Assembly (NCBI GenBank): GCA_039621445.1
Contig: CP154956.1
Span: 44,621,291-44,685,290, forward strand
Reading direction: 5' to 3'
Source: Euglena gracilis
Lineage: Eukaryota > Euglenida > Euglenophyceae > Euglenales
Length of the DNA: 64,000 bases
Shown here: piece after piece, positions 48,001 through 56,624 of the stretch
Numbering within the stretch: the stretch's first letter is position 1
Layout of the letters: each line of letters starts with the position of its first letter
Program-made: the position numbers and the translations under genes
The notes under the pieces: generated by a model
The model's database searches: none
Told to the model about the DNA's origin: nothing
The model's input: only the letters and a program-made list of their open reading frames with translations

Positions 48001-51000
48001 AATGAGAAAAGGTCAAAAGTGATGGAAAAAATTGGGGATTTGACGGCATTTTTGATGGTTTTCTTTTTGAACTCCCTTGGGGGTCTTAAACAGAATCCTG
48101 GTGTATACATAGGCACACACCATACAATCATTAAGTCACTGGCCGACCCCCCCCCAGGTTGGTAACTGCTTTTTTCAGAGTGACTGACTGGTTTTTGGCC
48201 CGGACCCCCTCCCCCCCAGGGGGGGGGGTCAGCAAAAAACCACTAAAGTGACCTGGCGCTGAAGGCGCCGGAAAAAAAATTGGCCTTATTTTTCATGTTT
48301 TGGGTCAAATTTCTTTTGGATTCCAGAGTGGCCGACCCCTCCGGGGGGGGGGGGGGTAACCGACTGGTTTCCCAAAAAAAGTGACTGACTGGTTTTTCAA
48401 AGAGTGGGGTGACCCTTCCGGGGGTCGGTAGAAAATTGTCTGGCACACACTCTTGCACATGAATGCCAATGCGCACACAGACACAGACACAGAAACACCG
48501 TGTGCTACAGCCAGCGGAATTCTATTTGATATTCAATCAATTTTCTTGTGGACGTTGTGATGTTCTTATCTTTATTGTTATTTCTCTGATTGAGATCACC
48601 TTCGTCTTTTTGTCTCCTGAAGTTTCATACCCACATTTGAATAGCACAAAGCCGTGCACACTCAGGATATATTTCTGGTAATGCTTTCCCAACTGAGATT
48701 TTTGACGTGGCAAACATTTTCCGTGTCTTTGGACGGGGTAATCCTTGCCTCATTTCTGATGCCAGGTCCAAAGAGAATTTTTGTTTTGCCCTGCATCAGT
48801 GGGGGCTACCTGGCCACCAGAAGCCCGGTTTGAGGCGTGGTGGTGTTTTGATTTAGCATTGCCCTCCACAGTGTCTCTGGCCAGCCCATCGAAGGCAGCC
48901 CACCCAAGCCATCCCAATCCCCAGAGTGAGGTGGTGTTGACAAGCCAAGTGAGCGGTGAATATACACTCTTCCAGCCAATTGGCATTTTTAAGGATCTGG
49001 ATTTTATTTTTGTTCATGTCTATGTATGCACACAAATATATCAACGTGCTCATGTGGGAATGCTGTCTTTGAATGGTTGGAGATGTCGTTTTCAAATGGT
49101 TTGATGGGCAAAGCTGTTTTCTCCCAATCCAATTTCATCCAAGACCTACGTGTCATTTACGTGCATGCACATACGCACAAACACATATACACACAGGCGT
49201 GCGACTGCGCACGTCATATGCATCAGTCATGTCGTGGACAATATGAATTTATGTGCATGTGCACGCACAAATGCATTCCCGATGCATTTATCAGCGCTCT
49301 GGGTGTCACCGAGATCCAACAGATTCCATTTATATTTCAAACAGCTGGCGCTAGACAATGGTCTTGCTGAATTGTGTACACCGCCTCAGGCCAACTCCCA
49401 GGGCTCTTCTAGGGGTATCCCCATTGCCACGATCCACGCAGGGGATCTTTCTAAAGTTCACCGCCACACCGAGCACCGAAAGAACACTCCCCACTGTAAA
49501 AATTTACAATTTGTGGTGCTTGTGACGTTGGCTTCTTTTCTGTGAAATTTTCTTAAAAATTTTCTGTTGGTTGTTCCAGCTGTGTTTTTGGAGGGGGTTC
49601 AAATCCATTTTCCCGCCATATATCCCGACCCCCAACTCATTCTGAAGAAAAGGCTTTCTTTCTGTCGAAGTGAAGATGGGATGTGGCCCCAGAAACTCCC
49701 CTGGGGCTGCTTCACGGCCCCTGCCCCAAGAAGGGGAGGGCGACCGCCGGTCCTCGTTCATCAAAGTCCCCACAGTCACACCCTCAAAGGTGTGGAGCAG
49801 TTCTTGGAGCAAAATTTTTTTTCACACCCAGTGATTACAGTGAACGTTCTTTAATTACAACAAAAAAATCGGGTAAATTTTTCATTTTGGTACAAATTGA
49901 TTTTGTTACAATTTCGGTTTCGGACCCAGCCCGCGCTAATTGCCCACCATTTTGAGGACTTTTTTTTAAATAATTATGTTTACAGAAACCTGTAAATTTT
50001 TGCTCCATTGTTTTCTTTGGAAAATTTATGGGTTTCACCCCGAATAACGGACGTTTTTCACCCTGTTTTGGGCATTTTACGTGTTTTGCTGAATCAGGAA
50101 TTGTCTGCCCTCTTGTGTAAATGACGCTGTTTCCTTTTTTTTCACCAAGAGTTATTCTTATTCTTTGCACTGGCCAAAATTGATTGCAGCCCCCAGCAGG
50201 GCTCCTCTGGATATTTTGTGTGTGACCCAAAAAAGGCCCAGATATTTCCATAACAACAGACGCTGGGTTGAATCACGTCCAACCCGTAAAAACCATTTTC
50301 CTGATTTGCTTTTTTTTGAGCCCATTTGCAACAGTGAGACCCGTTTGCTTCAGTTGGGCAGGGATTGGTGAAAAGAAGTTTTACAGGAAATTGAAACTCA
50401 AGTCAATGATGTTCACAGTTTCCCATCAATTTTATTCGAAGTATGCCGACGTGTCAGGTTCATGAGAGGGTGGGTGCTCTCTGCTGCCAAGCAGCTGGAA
50501 ACATCCCGGTGCTCTCCCTTTGCCTGCTGGGCTAGCGTTCACTGCACAGGAGCGGTTGAGTTCCAACAGGGGGATGCCGTTGTTGTGAGTGTGCTCAAAA
50601 GGATTTTCTGTCATTTCCGAAACTCAGTTCCTGGGAGCGGAGTAGACAGCAGAGGCTACTGCCCCGCATTTTGTGCACCGGCTTTCAGAGGTCTGGCGAC
50701 CCCACTCGCCGAGTCCGCATAAAATTCCAGATTCACCTGGAGGGAGGTTCACCTGGAGGGAGGAGGGGACCTTTTGCCAGGAAAGTGGTGTTGGTGGAGA
50801 GGGCTCCAACTCACTGCTCTGTGGATCGGCACCACCGTGTCAATCCATTGGGGACACACCATGGGGCGGGGCTGGCCTCGGTGGGGGGATGTTCTATGGA
50901 CACAGAGGACTGCTGCCACTGCCCTGTGCACGGACAGTGTCGGTGAAACGGGGTTCACCAAAAGGCTTGGACCAGGCTTTTGCTTAAGGACCCCCCGGGG

Positions 51001-54000
51001 GGGGGGGTACTGGCTAGCCAATCGGCTAGACACTGGAAAAAATGGACTAGCTAGGACCCCCCTCCCCCGGGGGGGGGGGGGTCTGGGGGTCCCCCCTGCT
51101 GCCATCAATTCTTGGGATCTCCGATGAGAACCAAAGCGTCGCTTCAAGACTTGTGGTGATGGACGGGGCATCTTATCGGATCCCTCCCCACCAACATGCA
51201 TGACTGGGATACAAGCACAGGTTATATTTTTTGTGATTAGCCGTAACAACGCACGAAGAGCGGTAAAGAATGTTGGGTTCAAATGTGTTTACCGAAAACT
51301 GTAAATATTTTCATGTCAGTGTAGTTTTTTTTCCTGCTCTTGTGATGACAAAATGGACTCCATTGTTGCCAGGTGCCTACAGATGGAGAGGCAAACCATG
51401 GGCTCGCCTGAGGGAACTTCAGGTCACCTTAGGCATCGGCCGAAGGCAGTTCTCTTGTTGCACCTTTTCGCAAGTCCCGGATGTCTCTCGTGCCATCTCC
51501 CGCGGTGGGTTGTGATTTGATTCGAGACGGATTTGAATGAGACGGATAGTTGCCCATGAAATCACCCGATAAATTTTGAAACATAATGACAAGAAGGACG
51601 TTGAAATGAAAGCGATTTGTTTTTGAAAACCAGCACACAAATGGATAAACAATTTTTAAGGATATTGCTTGCAGTGGGGGAGGTTGAAAGCTATGAGCAA
51701 CAACAAAAGGTTTTTCCAAACAAAGACAGGGTTTCAGGAGAGTGAGCCTCCCCCGGATCTGGGGCGCCCTCCCTGCAGGCCCACGCCCCCGCCATCTACA
51801 ATGAACCCAAGAACAAAGCGAAGCAGCAGGAGTACGCGCAGCTGCTGGGTGTGCCCTTTGGTTGTGTGCAGGAAATCCGGACCCTGCCCCACCCCCCCCC
51901 CCCCGGTCCAGCCAGCTAGCTGGGGCGGGAAGAGCAGTAATAAGTGTTTTGCAGCCTAGCAAATTTGGGCGGTATCGAAATAAAAATCGGCACAAGGCGG
52001 CAAATTTTTTTTGAAAAGGGGGTCCAAAATGGCCAAAAATGGCCATTTTGGGTCTTTTACTAGCTTTTCACCTCAAAAAAAATAGCCTGGAAAAAGTCCA
52101 CCACAGCTGGTTTGGGCTTTTTTGCCTCTTTTCGGATACCAGCTGAATCCAGCCCGACAGCTGATAGTATTTATGGGGAGTTTGGCATTCTTTTTCTCTC
52201 CCTCAAGGTTATTTGTGGCACACTGAGTGGACCAGACATTCATTTTGTTCAGGAAAAACGATTTTTCTGTGTATCCTCACCAAGAAAAATTTGTGTTCAC
52301 CTGCGTTTACCATTTTTTTTGTGTTCATTTGTGTTCACCAATAAAAAATGGTCACTTAGTGTGTCGTCACACTAAGTGCATATCTGGTGTGGACGTGGGG
52401 AGAAAAACCTACGTCGCAACCAGAGTCATTGCAAAGCGGATGTTTACGAGAGGCCAGAGAACCCTGACCAAATGCCCTGGCTCCGAGCCATATTACTGTT
52501 TAACTGTGCAACCATACCATATCATATCATACCATATCATGATTGTAACACAACATACCACGCATACCAGCGGAAAGGAATTGTTAACTGCATTAAAATT
52601 TGCTGGTCCCCTGGGCCCAACACCCCCTGGGGGGGGGGGTTCCAACCAGCATCTTTTTCCAGCCGGCCAGCTGGACCCCCCTGGGGGGTCCTTAAGAAAT
52701 TCCCTCGTTGCGTGCTTTTGTCCCCCCCCCCCCTGCAGCCCCCCACGTGGGAATGTTGCACCTCTGTTTTGGTCCTGTCTTTCCCGTGCAGAGCAGCAGA
52801 TCGCTGAGCGCCGGCAGATCCAGCGGCAGGAACATGCGTTCCAAAGGGCGCCGGTGTGCTCCAGGGTTCTTTGTGGTTTCCCAAAGCCCCCAATCCAATG
52901 GGGGAGTGCATATTTTGACGGATTGTAAAAAGACGTATGGCCAAGGACATCCCACAATAGTTGGGAGTGCACATGGCCAGAAAGGCGTTTGGCTTGAGCC
53001 CCCCAACTGACTGCTTTTTTTTAAAAAAAAATCAGAATATTTCCCAAAATTTAAAACCCCCTGACGGGGTGAAGCGCCAGAGGCAATAAAAATAAACGCT
53101 CAAAATTAGCCGAAATTCGCAAACAGGCACCCCACAGCATTGTAGAAAACCTTTTGGAGGAGGCTCAGGCAAATTCCATTTTTGGGGGGCACAGAAGCTT
53201 GAATGGTATTTTACAGCTCCTGCATCAACCCGGGTGGGGGGGGGGGCTCTGAGAAAAAGCCTGGTTCCATAATTCAAGCAAAATTGAATCCTAATTTTTC
53301 AGGATCATTGGGACCACAAAATGATGAAATCTCAGTCTGCAACAAACATAGCCCAAAGTTAAACAGTGCAAATCCCTGGAATTTTTCGTCCTGGAGGGAG
53401 GCAGTCTTTGCCCAAAACAGTCATTGTGGATTTTGGCTCCTGTGGAGCGAGAGCCAACCACTCCCAGTGCAGTGCAAACAAACAAAAAAAAAACGGGAAA
53501 AAACAATACAGGAAAATAAATTGGGAGAAAATTCAAAATTTCAGGAAAAATGTTCGTAATTTTCTTAGTTTCTTAATGAAGACTTTTTGGCAAAATCTCA
53601 AATAAAATTCCCCCAAAAACGATCAAAATGGATTTCTGCTAATTTTTTTTGTTTTTTTTCCTTTCAAAATAAACCTCAAGAATTGACAACGTTTACACAA
53701 CCCTGTCTTTTTGTATGTGAAAATTGATTACCCCTGAGTGCGACGCCCTTTGGAATTGGACAAAAATAGCAGGGAAAAATTTGGGGAAATCGGGTGATTT
53801 CCCACAGTTTTTGTCCCACACAATTTTTGTCCAGAATGTGCAACCGAGATCCCATTTGTGGTTTTTGCTCTTGAGGGTGGCCTTGGGGTTATCAACAGGA
53901 CCGAACGCATTTTTGCAGCTTTGCAATACTTTTAGCAACCTATTTTTGCTTATGCATTTGATTTCTTTTCATCTGATCTTGATCTGATTGTCTATTCTGG

Positions 54001-55593
54001 TTATTTTTTTTAAAAAAGCAGAGCCAGAGGGCTCAGCACATTTTCAGACATTTTGGAAAGAATTGTCTGAAGTTGTCGGAGTATAAAAGAAATTGATTTG
54101 CCATTTTTGGGGCGTTTGCCGCAAAGCAAAGGTTCCCTCGCTTCGCACTGCCAGTTGTTTCCATAATGGGAGGGCTTCGGCCCAAAAAAAAATGCACTTT
54201 TTTCGTCAAGGTTCTTGGTGCTTGACTTTGACATCCAGGAGCATTTTGTGGGCTCCTGTTGGGAAAAGGGGGGACCCAAAGAAGGTGGAAGCCTTTTATT
54301 TGGCGGTTGGGGCTCACAAAATGGGGAATTCTGGGCCTGGCAATGCAAACGGAACGGCGTTGCCCACTGCCCCACCCCCACCCCTGTCTTCCCTGGGCTG
54401 CTGTCGCTGTGGGGGCGCCGGCGCACATGCCACACCCGCCATCACTGCAGACGGACGACTATTTCCCTTTTGGGCGCCCTGGCAGCGGCGCGCCGGTGCG
54501 GGACGAGAACAGCAACGTGGTCGCGAACGTCACCTTCAGCCGCAGCCAACGCCCCGTGCCTGTGTATGCATTTTGTTGGTTGGTGTTGGGTTTTGAAGGA
54601 AGGTGCTGGGAGATGAGGTCCCCCCATGTGACGCTCTGTTTCTTGTGGTTGTTTCGTGATGAAGTGTCAAGGTGGTCACAAGTTGCAAATTCCATGCCTG
54701 AGCACAAAATTAGTCAGCTTTGTCGTTCACCCTTCCGCATTTCGGAGGGGGGGGGGTGTCCACCACCGCAGCCCTGCGCACACAGGGTTCAATCGGTATC
54801 GGTTTTTATGGATTTTCCCCTCCTGCGATGCTGTTGTCTCAGTTATGAGTCTTCATCTGTAAGTGGACGTAGTGTAGTTAGTGTGACACAGCCCTCGTGC
54901 CTCGCAAAGAGAAACAACTTTTCCGGGGCAGTCGCGTTGCAAAGAATTTTGCAGTTTCGCAGCACAAGCAAAATTTATTGCCGCGGTGGTCATGGCACAA
55001 GCGGGGGGGGGGATGCCTTTCGCATTTTTTTCACATTTTTGTGCATTTTTCAATTTTTCCCCAAATGCGCATTTTTTCGCTTTTTTTATAGCTTTTTTCC
55101 GGCACATTTTTTGCTTTTTTGGCACATTTTTTTGCAATATTCACAATTTTTTTTTGCACGTTTGACCGTTTTTTTTTTGCAAAGTTTTGCTTTTTTTTAT
55201 TTTTTTAAATTTTTTGAAACTGACATTTTCCTCATAATTGCATATAATTATTGTAAATCTGGTGTAAATTTGGTGCCATTTTTGCATGTTTTTGGGGGCA
55301 ATTTTTTGCATTTTCGTGATTTCTGTGTATTTTCTCTCAAAATTTGAGCTTTTTTTTTCGCATTTTTTTTCCTTCAAAATGCCATTTCTGCGCATTGTTG
55401 CGAATTCCTTTTGAGGCCGGGCTAGCGCATTCCCCCCCACACCATAGACACAAGGCACCCACACTCACTTCCGCATGTTGGTTTCCATTTGATTTCATTT
55501 TCTGCTAACAACCATGTGGTATTTGGTACCTTGCAGGGACCACCCTGCTGGGCCCCTCTTCGCCCAGAGGAGTGTCAGTCAGGCTGGTTTTGA
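23091..55593 (+). CDS. Large coiled-coil protein gene, about 20 exons over 32 kb
   Basis: Exons: 23091-23171, 25764-25832, 30171-30317, about 30930-31073, 35899-36009, 37815 to about 37870, about 38277-38370, 38971-39001, 41793-41872, 42412-42604, 43012-43036, 43639-43809, 48872-48948, 49345-49495, 49671-49789, 50550-50584, 51383-51422, 51779-51848, 52792-52853, 54451-54555 and 55537-55593 (TGA). All are GT-AG, and phases agree at nearly every join. The boundaries near 30930, 37870 and the last exon are not settled. The protein starts MDVTQRSSSVGSLRRLKKGA and is basic and Ser/Pro-rich at the front. The middle has coiled coils (ETQIQAERASITAKEM, SQEKELRRQVRDASAVRMEM, QLSDTLKREVDQLRQQ). Near the C-terminus lie NKAKQQEYAQLL|EQQIAERRQ and YFPFGRPGSGAPVRDENSN. 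The last two together recall ciliary or centrosomal coiled-coil proteins such as CSPP1, which is only a suggestion. The introns hold most of the window's MITEs and satellites. Confidence 0.7.
23378..23420. repeat. Tandem TAACCGCGGTG, first block
   Basis: ACCGCGGTGTA recurs three to four times with small changes. A second block of the same unit lies at 25645-25690. CCGCGG is self-complementary, so each unit can pair. Confidence 0.7.
23570..23760. repeat. GGTCGGGCCGACC palindrome cluster, left arm of an inverted pair
   Basis: AGGTCGGGCCGACCT and close variants recur about six times. The same sequence, including GGAATATTGGCCATGCTACT, occurs inverted at about 24960-25135, so the two clusters form a large inverted repeat around 1.2 kb of DNA. 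Confidence 0.7.
23925..24008. repeat. Interstitial telomere-like block (CCCTAA/CCCTGA)
   Basis: Units of ACCCTAACCCTGACCCTGA are clustered over about 80 bp, interrupted by variants. It is too degenerate and too short to be a chromosome end, and is taken as an interstitial remnant. Confidence 0.6.
24254..24776. repeat. 174-bp exact direct duplication flanking a palindrome
   Basis: The segments 24254-24427 and 24603-24776 appear identical (GGGCGGCTCTTTGGGTTCGC to CTTTTTGTGCAAAAA). Between them lies a palindrome, centred near 24559 on GGCGCCTTCGGCGCC. Its arms carry the first 30 bp of the duplicated segment in inverted form. Confidence 0.8.
24850..25135. repeat. GGTCGGGCCGACC palindrome cluster, right arm
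   Basis: This is the inverted counterpart of the 23570-23760 cluster, with about twelve GGTCGGSCCGACC half-sites and AGTAGCATGGCCAATATTCC at the distal edge. Confidence 0.7.
26072..26302. mobile_element. Foldback element GGTACTTGTCTG, copy 2, intact with 8-bp target duplication
   Basis: It is a 231-bp near-perfect palindrome running GGTACTTGTCTGTTATCGCA ... TGCGATAACAGACAAGTACC. It has a single central GCCATGTAGCGCAACATGGC, where copy 1 has many. It is flanked by AGAAAATC at 26064-26071 and AGAAAATC at 26303-26310. It lies in an intron of the large plus-strand gene. Confidence 0.9.
26921..27115. repeat. Inverted and direct GGCTGAGCCCAGATTTCAGC repeats
   Basis: GGCTGAGCCCAGATTTCAGCC at 26923 is inverted at about 27004 and again at about 27067. 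The last two are followed by GCCTGCCCTGAAATTTGTGG or a variant. The phrase TTTCAGGGCAGGCATTTGGC recurs near 27905. Confidence 0.7.
27795..27900. repeat. Tandem 36-bp repeat, three units
   Basis: CATTGCCACAGATGCCCTAA followed by TGGAAAACGTGT occurs three times in a row with few changes. It lies in an intron, and no function is seen. Confidence 0.7.
28450..29745. repeat. 1-kb hairpin-ended repeat, copy B (inverted), interrupted by a MITE
   Basis: This is the reverse complement of the unit at 19129-20060 along its length, with the same hairpin modules at both ends. A 320-bp MITE (28632-28951) interrupts it. Near 28452-28577 it carries a palindrome of about 120 bp whose centre is C-TTCG-G. Confidence 0.75.
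28632..28951. mobile_element. Intron-like MITE, CAGGCTTGTGC ends, 8-bp target duplication
   Basis: It starts CAGGCTTGTGCTTAGTCGGG and ends GGTTGGTAAGCACAAGCATG. The flanks are GTCCCCAC at 28624-28631 and at 28952-28959, a perfect match. Its inner ends (TTAGTCGGGTGCC and GGTTGGTAA) match those of the element at 10949. It has TGCCTGCTAGGGGCAGGCA hairpins. Confidence 0.85.
33010..33868. repeat. Minisatellite, 19-bp unit GATGGCCATCATGACCAAT
   Basis: About 45 copies occur over 860 bp with point variants such as CATGACCCCTGAGGCCCAT. The core GATGGCCATC is self-complementary. It sits between two halves of the 180-bp unit of the surrounding element, so it expanded after that element inserted. Confidence 0.95.
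34088..34220. repeat. GGCCGGGC/GCCGGCC simple repeat
   Basis: About 130 bp are almost purely G and C, made of GGGCCGGGCC and GCCGGCCGG units. It could form G-rich secondary structure. Confidence 0.85.
34324..34667. mobile_element. Foldback MITE, CATGCCATTGC ends, 8-bp target duplication
   Basis: It starts CATGCCATTGCTTAAGG and ends GGTGAGCAATAGTATG. The flanks are CACTGGAG at 34316-34323 and at 34668-34675, a perfect match. The interior has AGTGACTGACTGGTTTTT twice and a central GGTGCCAAAGGCGCC hairpin. Confidence 0.85.
35199..35478. mobile_element. Intron-like MITE, CAGGGATTTTTTTAAG ends, 8-bp target duplication
   Basis: It starts CAGGGATTTTTTTAAG and ends CTTAAAAAAACCCCTG. The flanks are ATCACGAT at 35191-35198 and at 35479-35486, a perfect match. 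It is close to the element at 45227 in both ends and body (GATATACTTTTGCGGCGCCG). It lies in an intron of the large plus-strand gene. Confidence 0.88.
36010..36110. repeat. (TG)n/(CG)n microsatellite at a splice donor
   Basis: TG and CG dinucleotides run from immediately after the exon ending at 36009. The first GT of the repeat appears to serve as the 5' splice site. Confidence 0.8.
36272..36675. repeat. Dispersed CCAAATTTAAGCAACCCC motif cluster
   Basis: The motif or close variants occur about six to seven times in this intron. The inverse GGGGTTGCTTATATTTGG recurs about four times at 46695-46890. Meaning unknown. Confidence 0.65.
37402..37664. mobile_element. Intron-like MITE, CAGGCTGATTCGG ends, duplication lost
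   Basis: It starts CAGGCTGATTCGGTGCC and ends GTTAGTCGAATTCAGCCTG. The body matches the subfamily of the element at 10949 (GGCACTCC, TCCGACC and G/C runs). The flanking 8-mers do not match, so it is older or rearranged. Confidence 0.65.
39670..40870. repeat. GAGCTCAGC-ended composite element, inverted copy without minisatellite
   Basis: It runs TTTTGAATAGTGCTGAGCTC to GATAAGAGCTCAGCGACC and is the reverse complement of the ends and much of the body of the copy at 31843. It has the long T tract at 40003-40084 in the place where that copy has the GGGCCGCC unit. Confidence 0.65.
40923..41344. mobile_element. Intron-like MITE, CAGGGGTTTTCTTAAG ends, near-perfect target duplication
   Basis: It starts CAGGGGTTTTCTTAAG and ends CTTGAGAAAACCCCTG. 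The flanking 8-mers are CCCGCAAG and CCCACAAG (7 of 8). The body has repeated CCAGCCAGCAGC and a GGCCGGAGGCCGGGCC hairpin. It lies in an intron of the large plus-strand gene. Confidence 0.8.
44095..44140. repeat. (GA)n/(GGGA)n purine tract
   Basis: AAGAGAAAGAGAGAGGGAGG repeats over about 45 bp in an intron, followed by GT-rich DNA to about 44215. Simple sequence only. Confidence 0.8.
45227..45485. mobile_element. Intron-like MITE, CAGGGGTTTTTTTAG ends, 8-bp target duplication
   Basis: It starts CAGGGGTTTTTTTAGTCG and ends CTTAAAAAAACCCCTG. The flanks are GTCCAGAC at 45219-45226 and at 45486-45493, a perfect match. A central GGCGCCGCAGGCGCC hairpin sits between paired G/C tracts. It is a close relative of the element at 35199. 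Confidence 0.88.
45500..45775. mobile_element. TGACTGACTGG MITE, right part
   Basis: The right end AGCAATGGTATG at 45775 matches the element at 5430, and the interior has CACCCAGCGCCAAAGGCACC and AGTGACTGACTGGTTTTTTC. Its left end is not visible. The element at 45227 may have inserted into it. Confidence 0.5.
46242..46643. mobile_element. Intron-like MITE, CAGGCTATTG ends, 8-bp target duplication
   Basis: It starts CAGGCTATTGTTTAAGGG and ends GTCCTTAAGCAATAGCCTG. The flanks are GTACCAAT at 46234-46241 and at 46644-46651, a perfect match. It lies in the 5-kb intron between exons ending 43809 and starting 48872. Confidence 0.88.
46920..47880. repeat. GAGCTCAGC-ended composite element, third copy
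   Basis: It has CACCAGGCCCGAGTTATTC, repeated AAAATATCTCGAAAATGAAG, GCCCTTGGAACGCC and the end AAAGAGCTCAGCACTAC near 47873, in the same orientation as the copy at 31843. The left end is not sharply defined. Confidence 0.55.
48121..48442. mobile_element. Intron-like MITE, CATACAATC/ATTGTCTG ends, 8-bp target duplication
   Basis: The left end CATACAATCATTAAG faces GAAAATTGTCTG. The flanks are GCACACAC at 48113-48120 and at 48443-48450, a perfect match. The interior has AGTGACTGACTGGTTTTT twice and GGCGCTGAAGGCGCC in the middle. Confidence 0.82.
50973..51110. mobile_element. Left end of an intron-like MITE
   Basis: CAGGCTTTTGCTTAAGGACC followed by G/C runs is the typical left end of this family. 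No matching right end or duplication is seen, so it is probably truncated. Confidence 0.4.
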
Positions 55594-56624
55594 AGGCTAG
55601 GCCAAAATTTCTCCAGTTCTTCAGAATGTGCATGGAACCCCCTCAGAGGCAGGGAGAGGGTTGGCAGATGTATTCTGGTTCAAGGCTTTTAAACAGATCT
55701 TCTTGCAGACAGATTTCATCATTTGAATCTCTCCTGAGATATGAAAATTATTGCTAAATTTGAGTCATTTTTTGTTTGTCTTCATCCTGCACCAGCCCAC
55801 AGGGAGGGAGGACGTTATTGATTGGGATTTTTTATTCTTCCTCCCATCATCTTGGGTGGTTCCTGCCTCTAATGCTTGTTTGACTTTTGTCGGGCATACC
55901 CAAGACCAGGCATGAGGCACGCAGTGTGATTGTTCTTGGGTTGGTTTTTTCTAAAACAAAAAGTCAGAAAGAAAGCAGCCTGATGTCAGTCAAGAAATGT
56001 TTGCAGCTCGGAAAAAGCATCCATAGAACCCCTTCCCCCCCCTCCCTCGACCTCACATGTAGAATTTCTCAGACCTTTGATTTCCCACCCCCTAGATTGC
56101 GGCTACGGTTCTTGCGTGAGGTGTCCACAGTTTGTGCGCCTCACGCCTTTCGTCTCATGCCGCAGAACGTTTCTGCACCGCACTGCATGCTCTTGCTTGC
56201 AAACACCTCCAGAAACAGCTCCTTGCAGCTGACTGGCATTGTTCTGTTTTGCTCAGATTGAATGGGGCAGAAATGCCCTGTGGGGCGGGCCATTATTATG
56301 GTTGCGTTTTGGCGCAATCACAGGATAGGATTTGGTTCTGCTCCAAAGTGCCATCTCGCCTTTGGCGTGATCCTCTGTAGATTCACGCAGGGTCACCACC
56401 AACTTGTTAAAAAGGGGTGGACACAAAAATTTTCAGGACTGCCACAGCCACGCATCTTTTGGAGAAAGGGATACCCAAGGACCCCGCTCACCCAGGACAA
56501 ATTGGACAAGTATAATTTCAACAAATTGGTCAAGCATTATTTAACACTACACGCAAGGGGTTTCGTTATGTGCGGATTGCCATTGTGAGGCCATGCCTTG
56601 CTCGCCGGCGAGTGTGACAATGTC

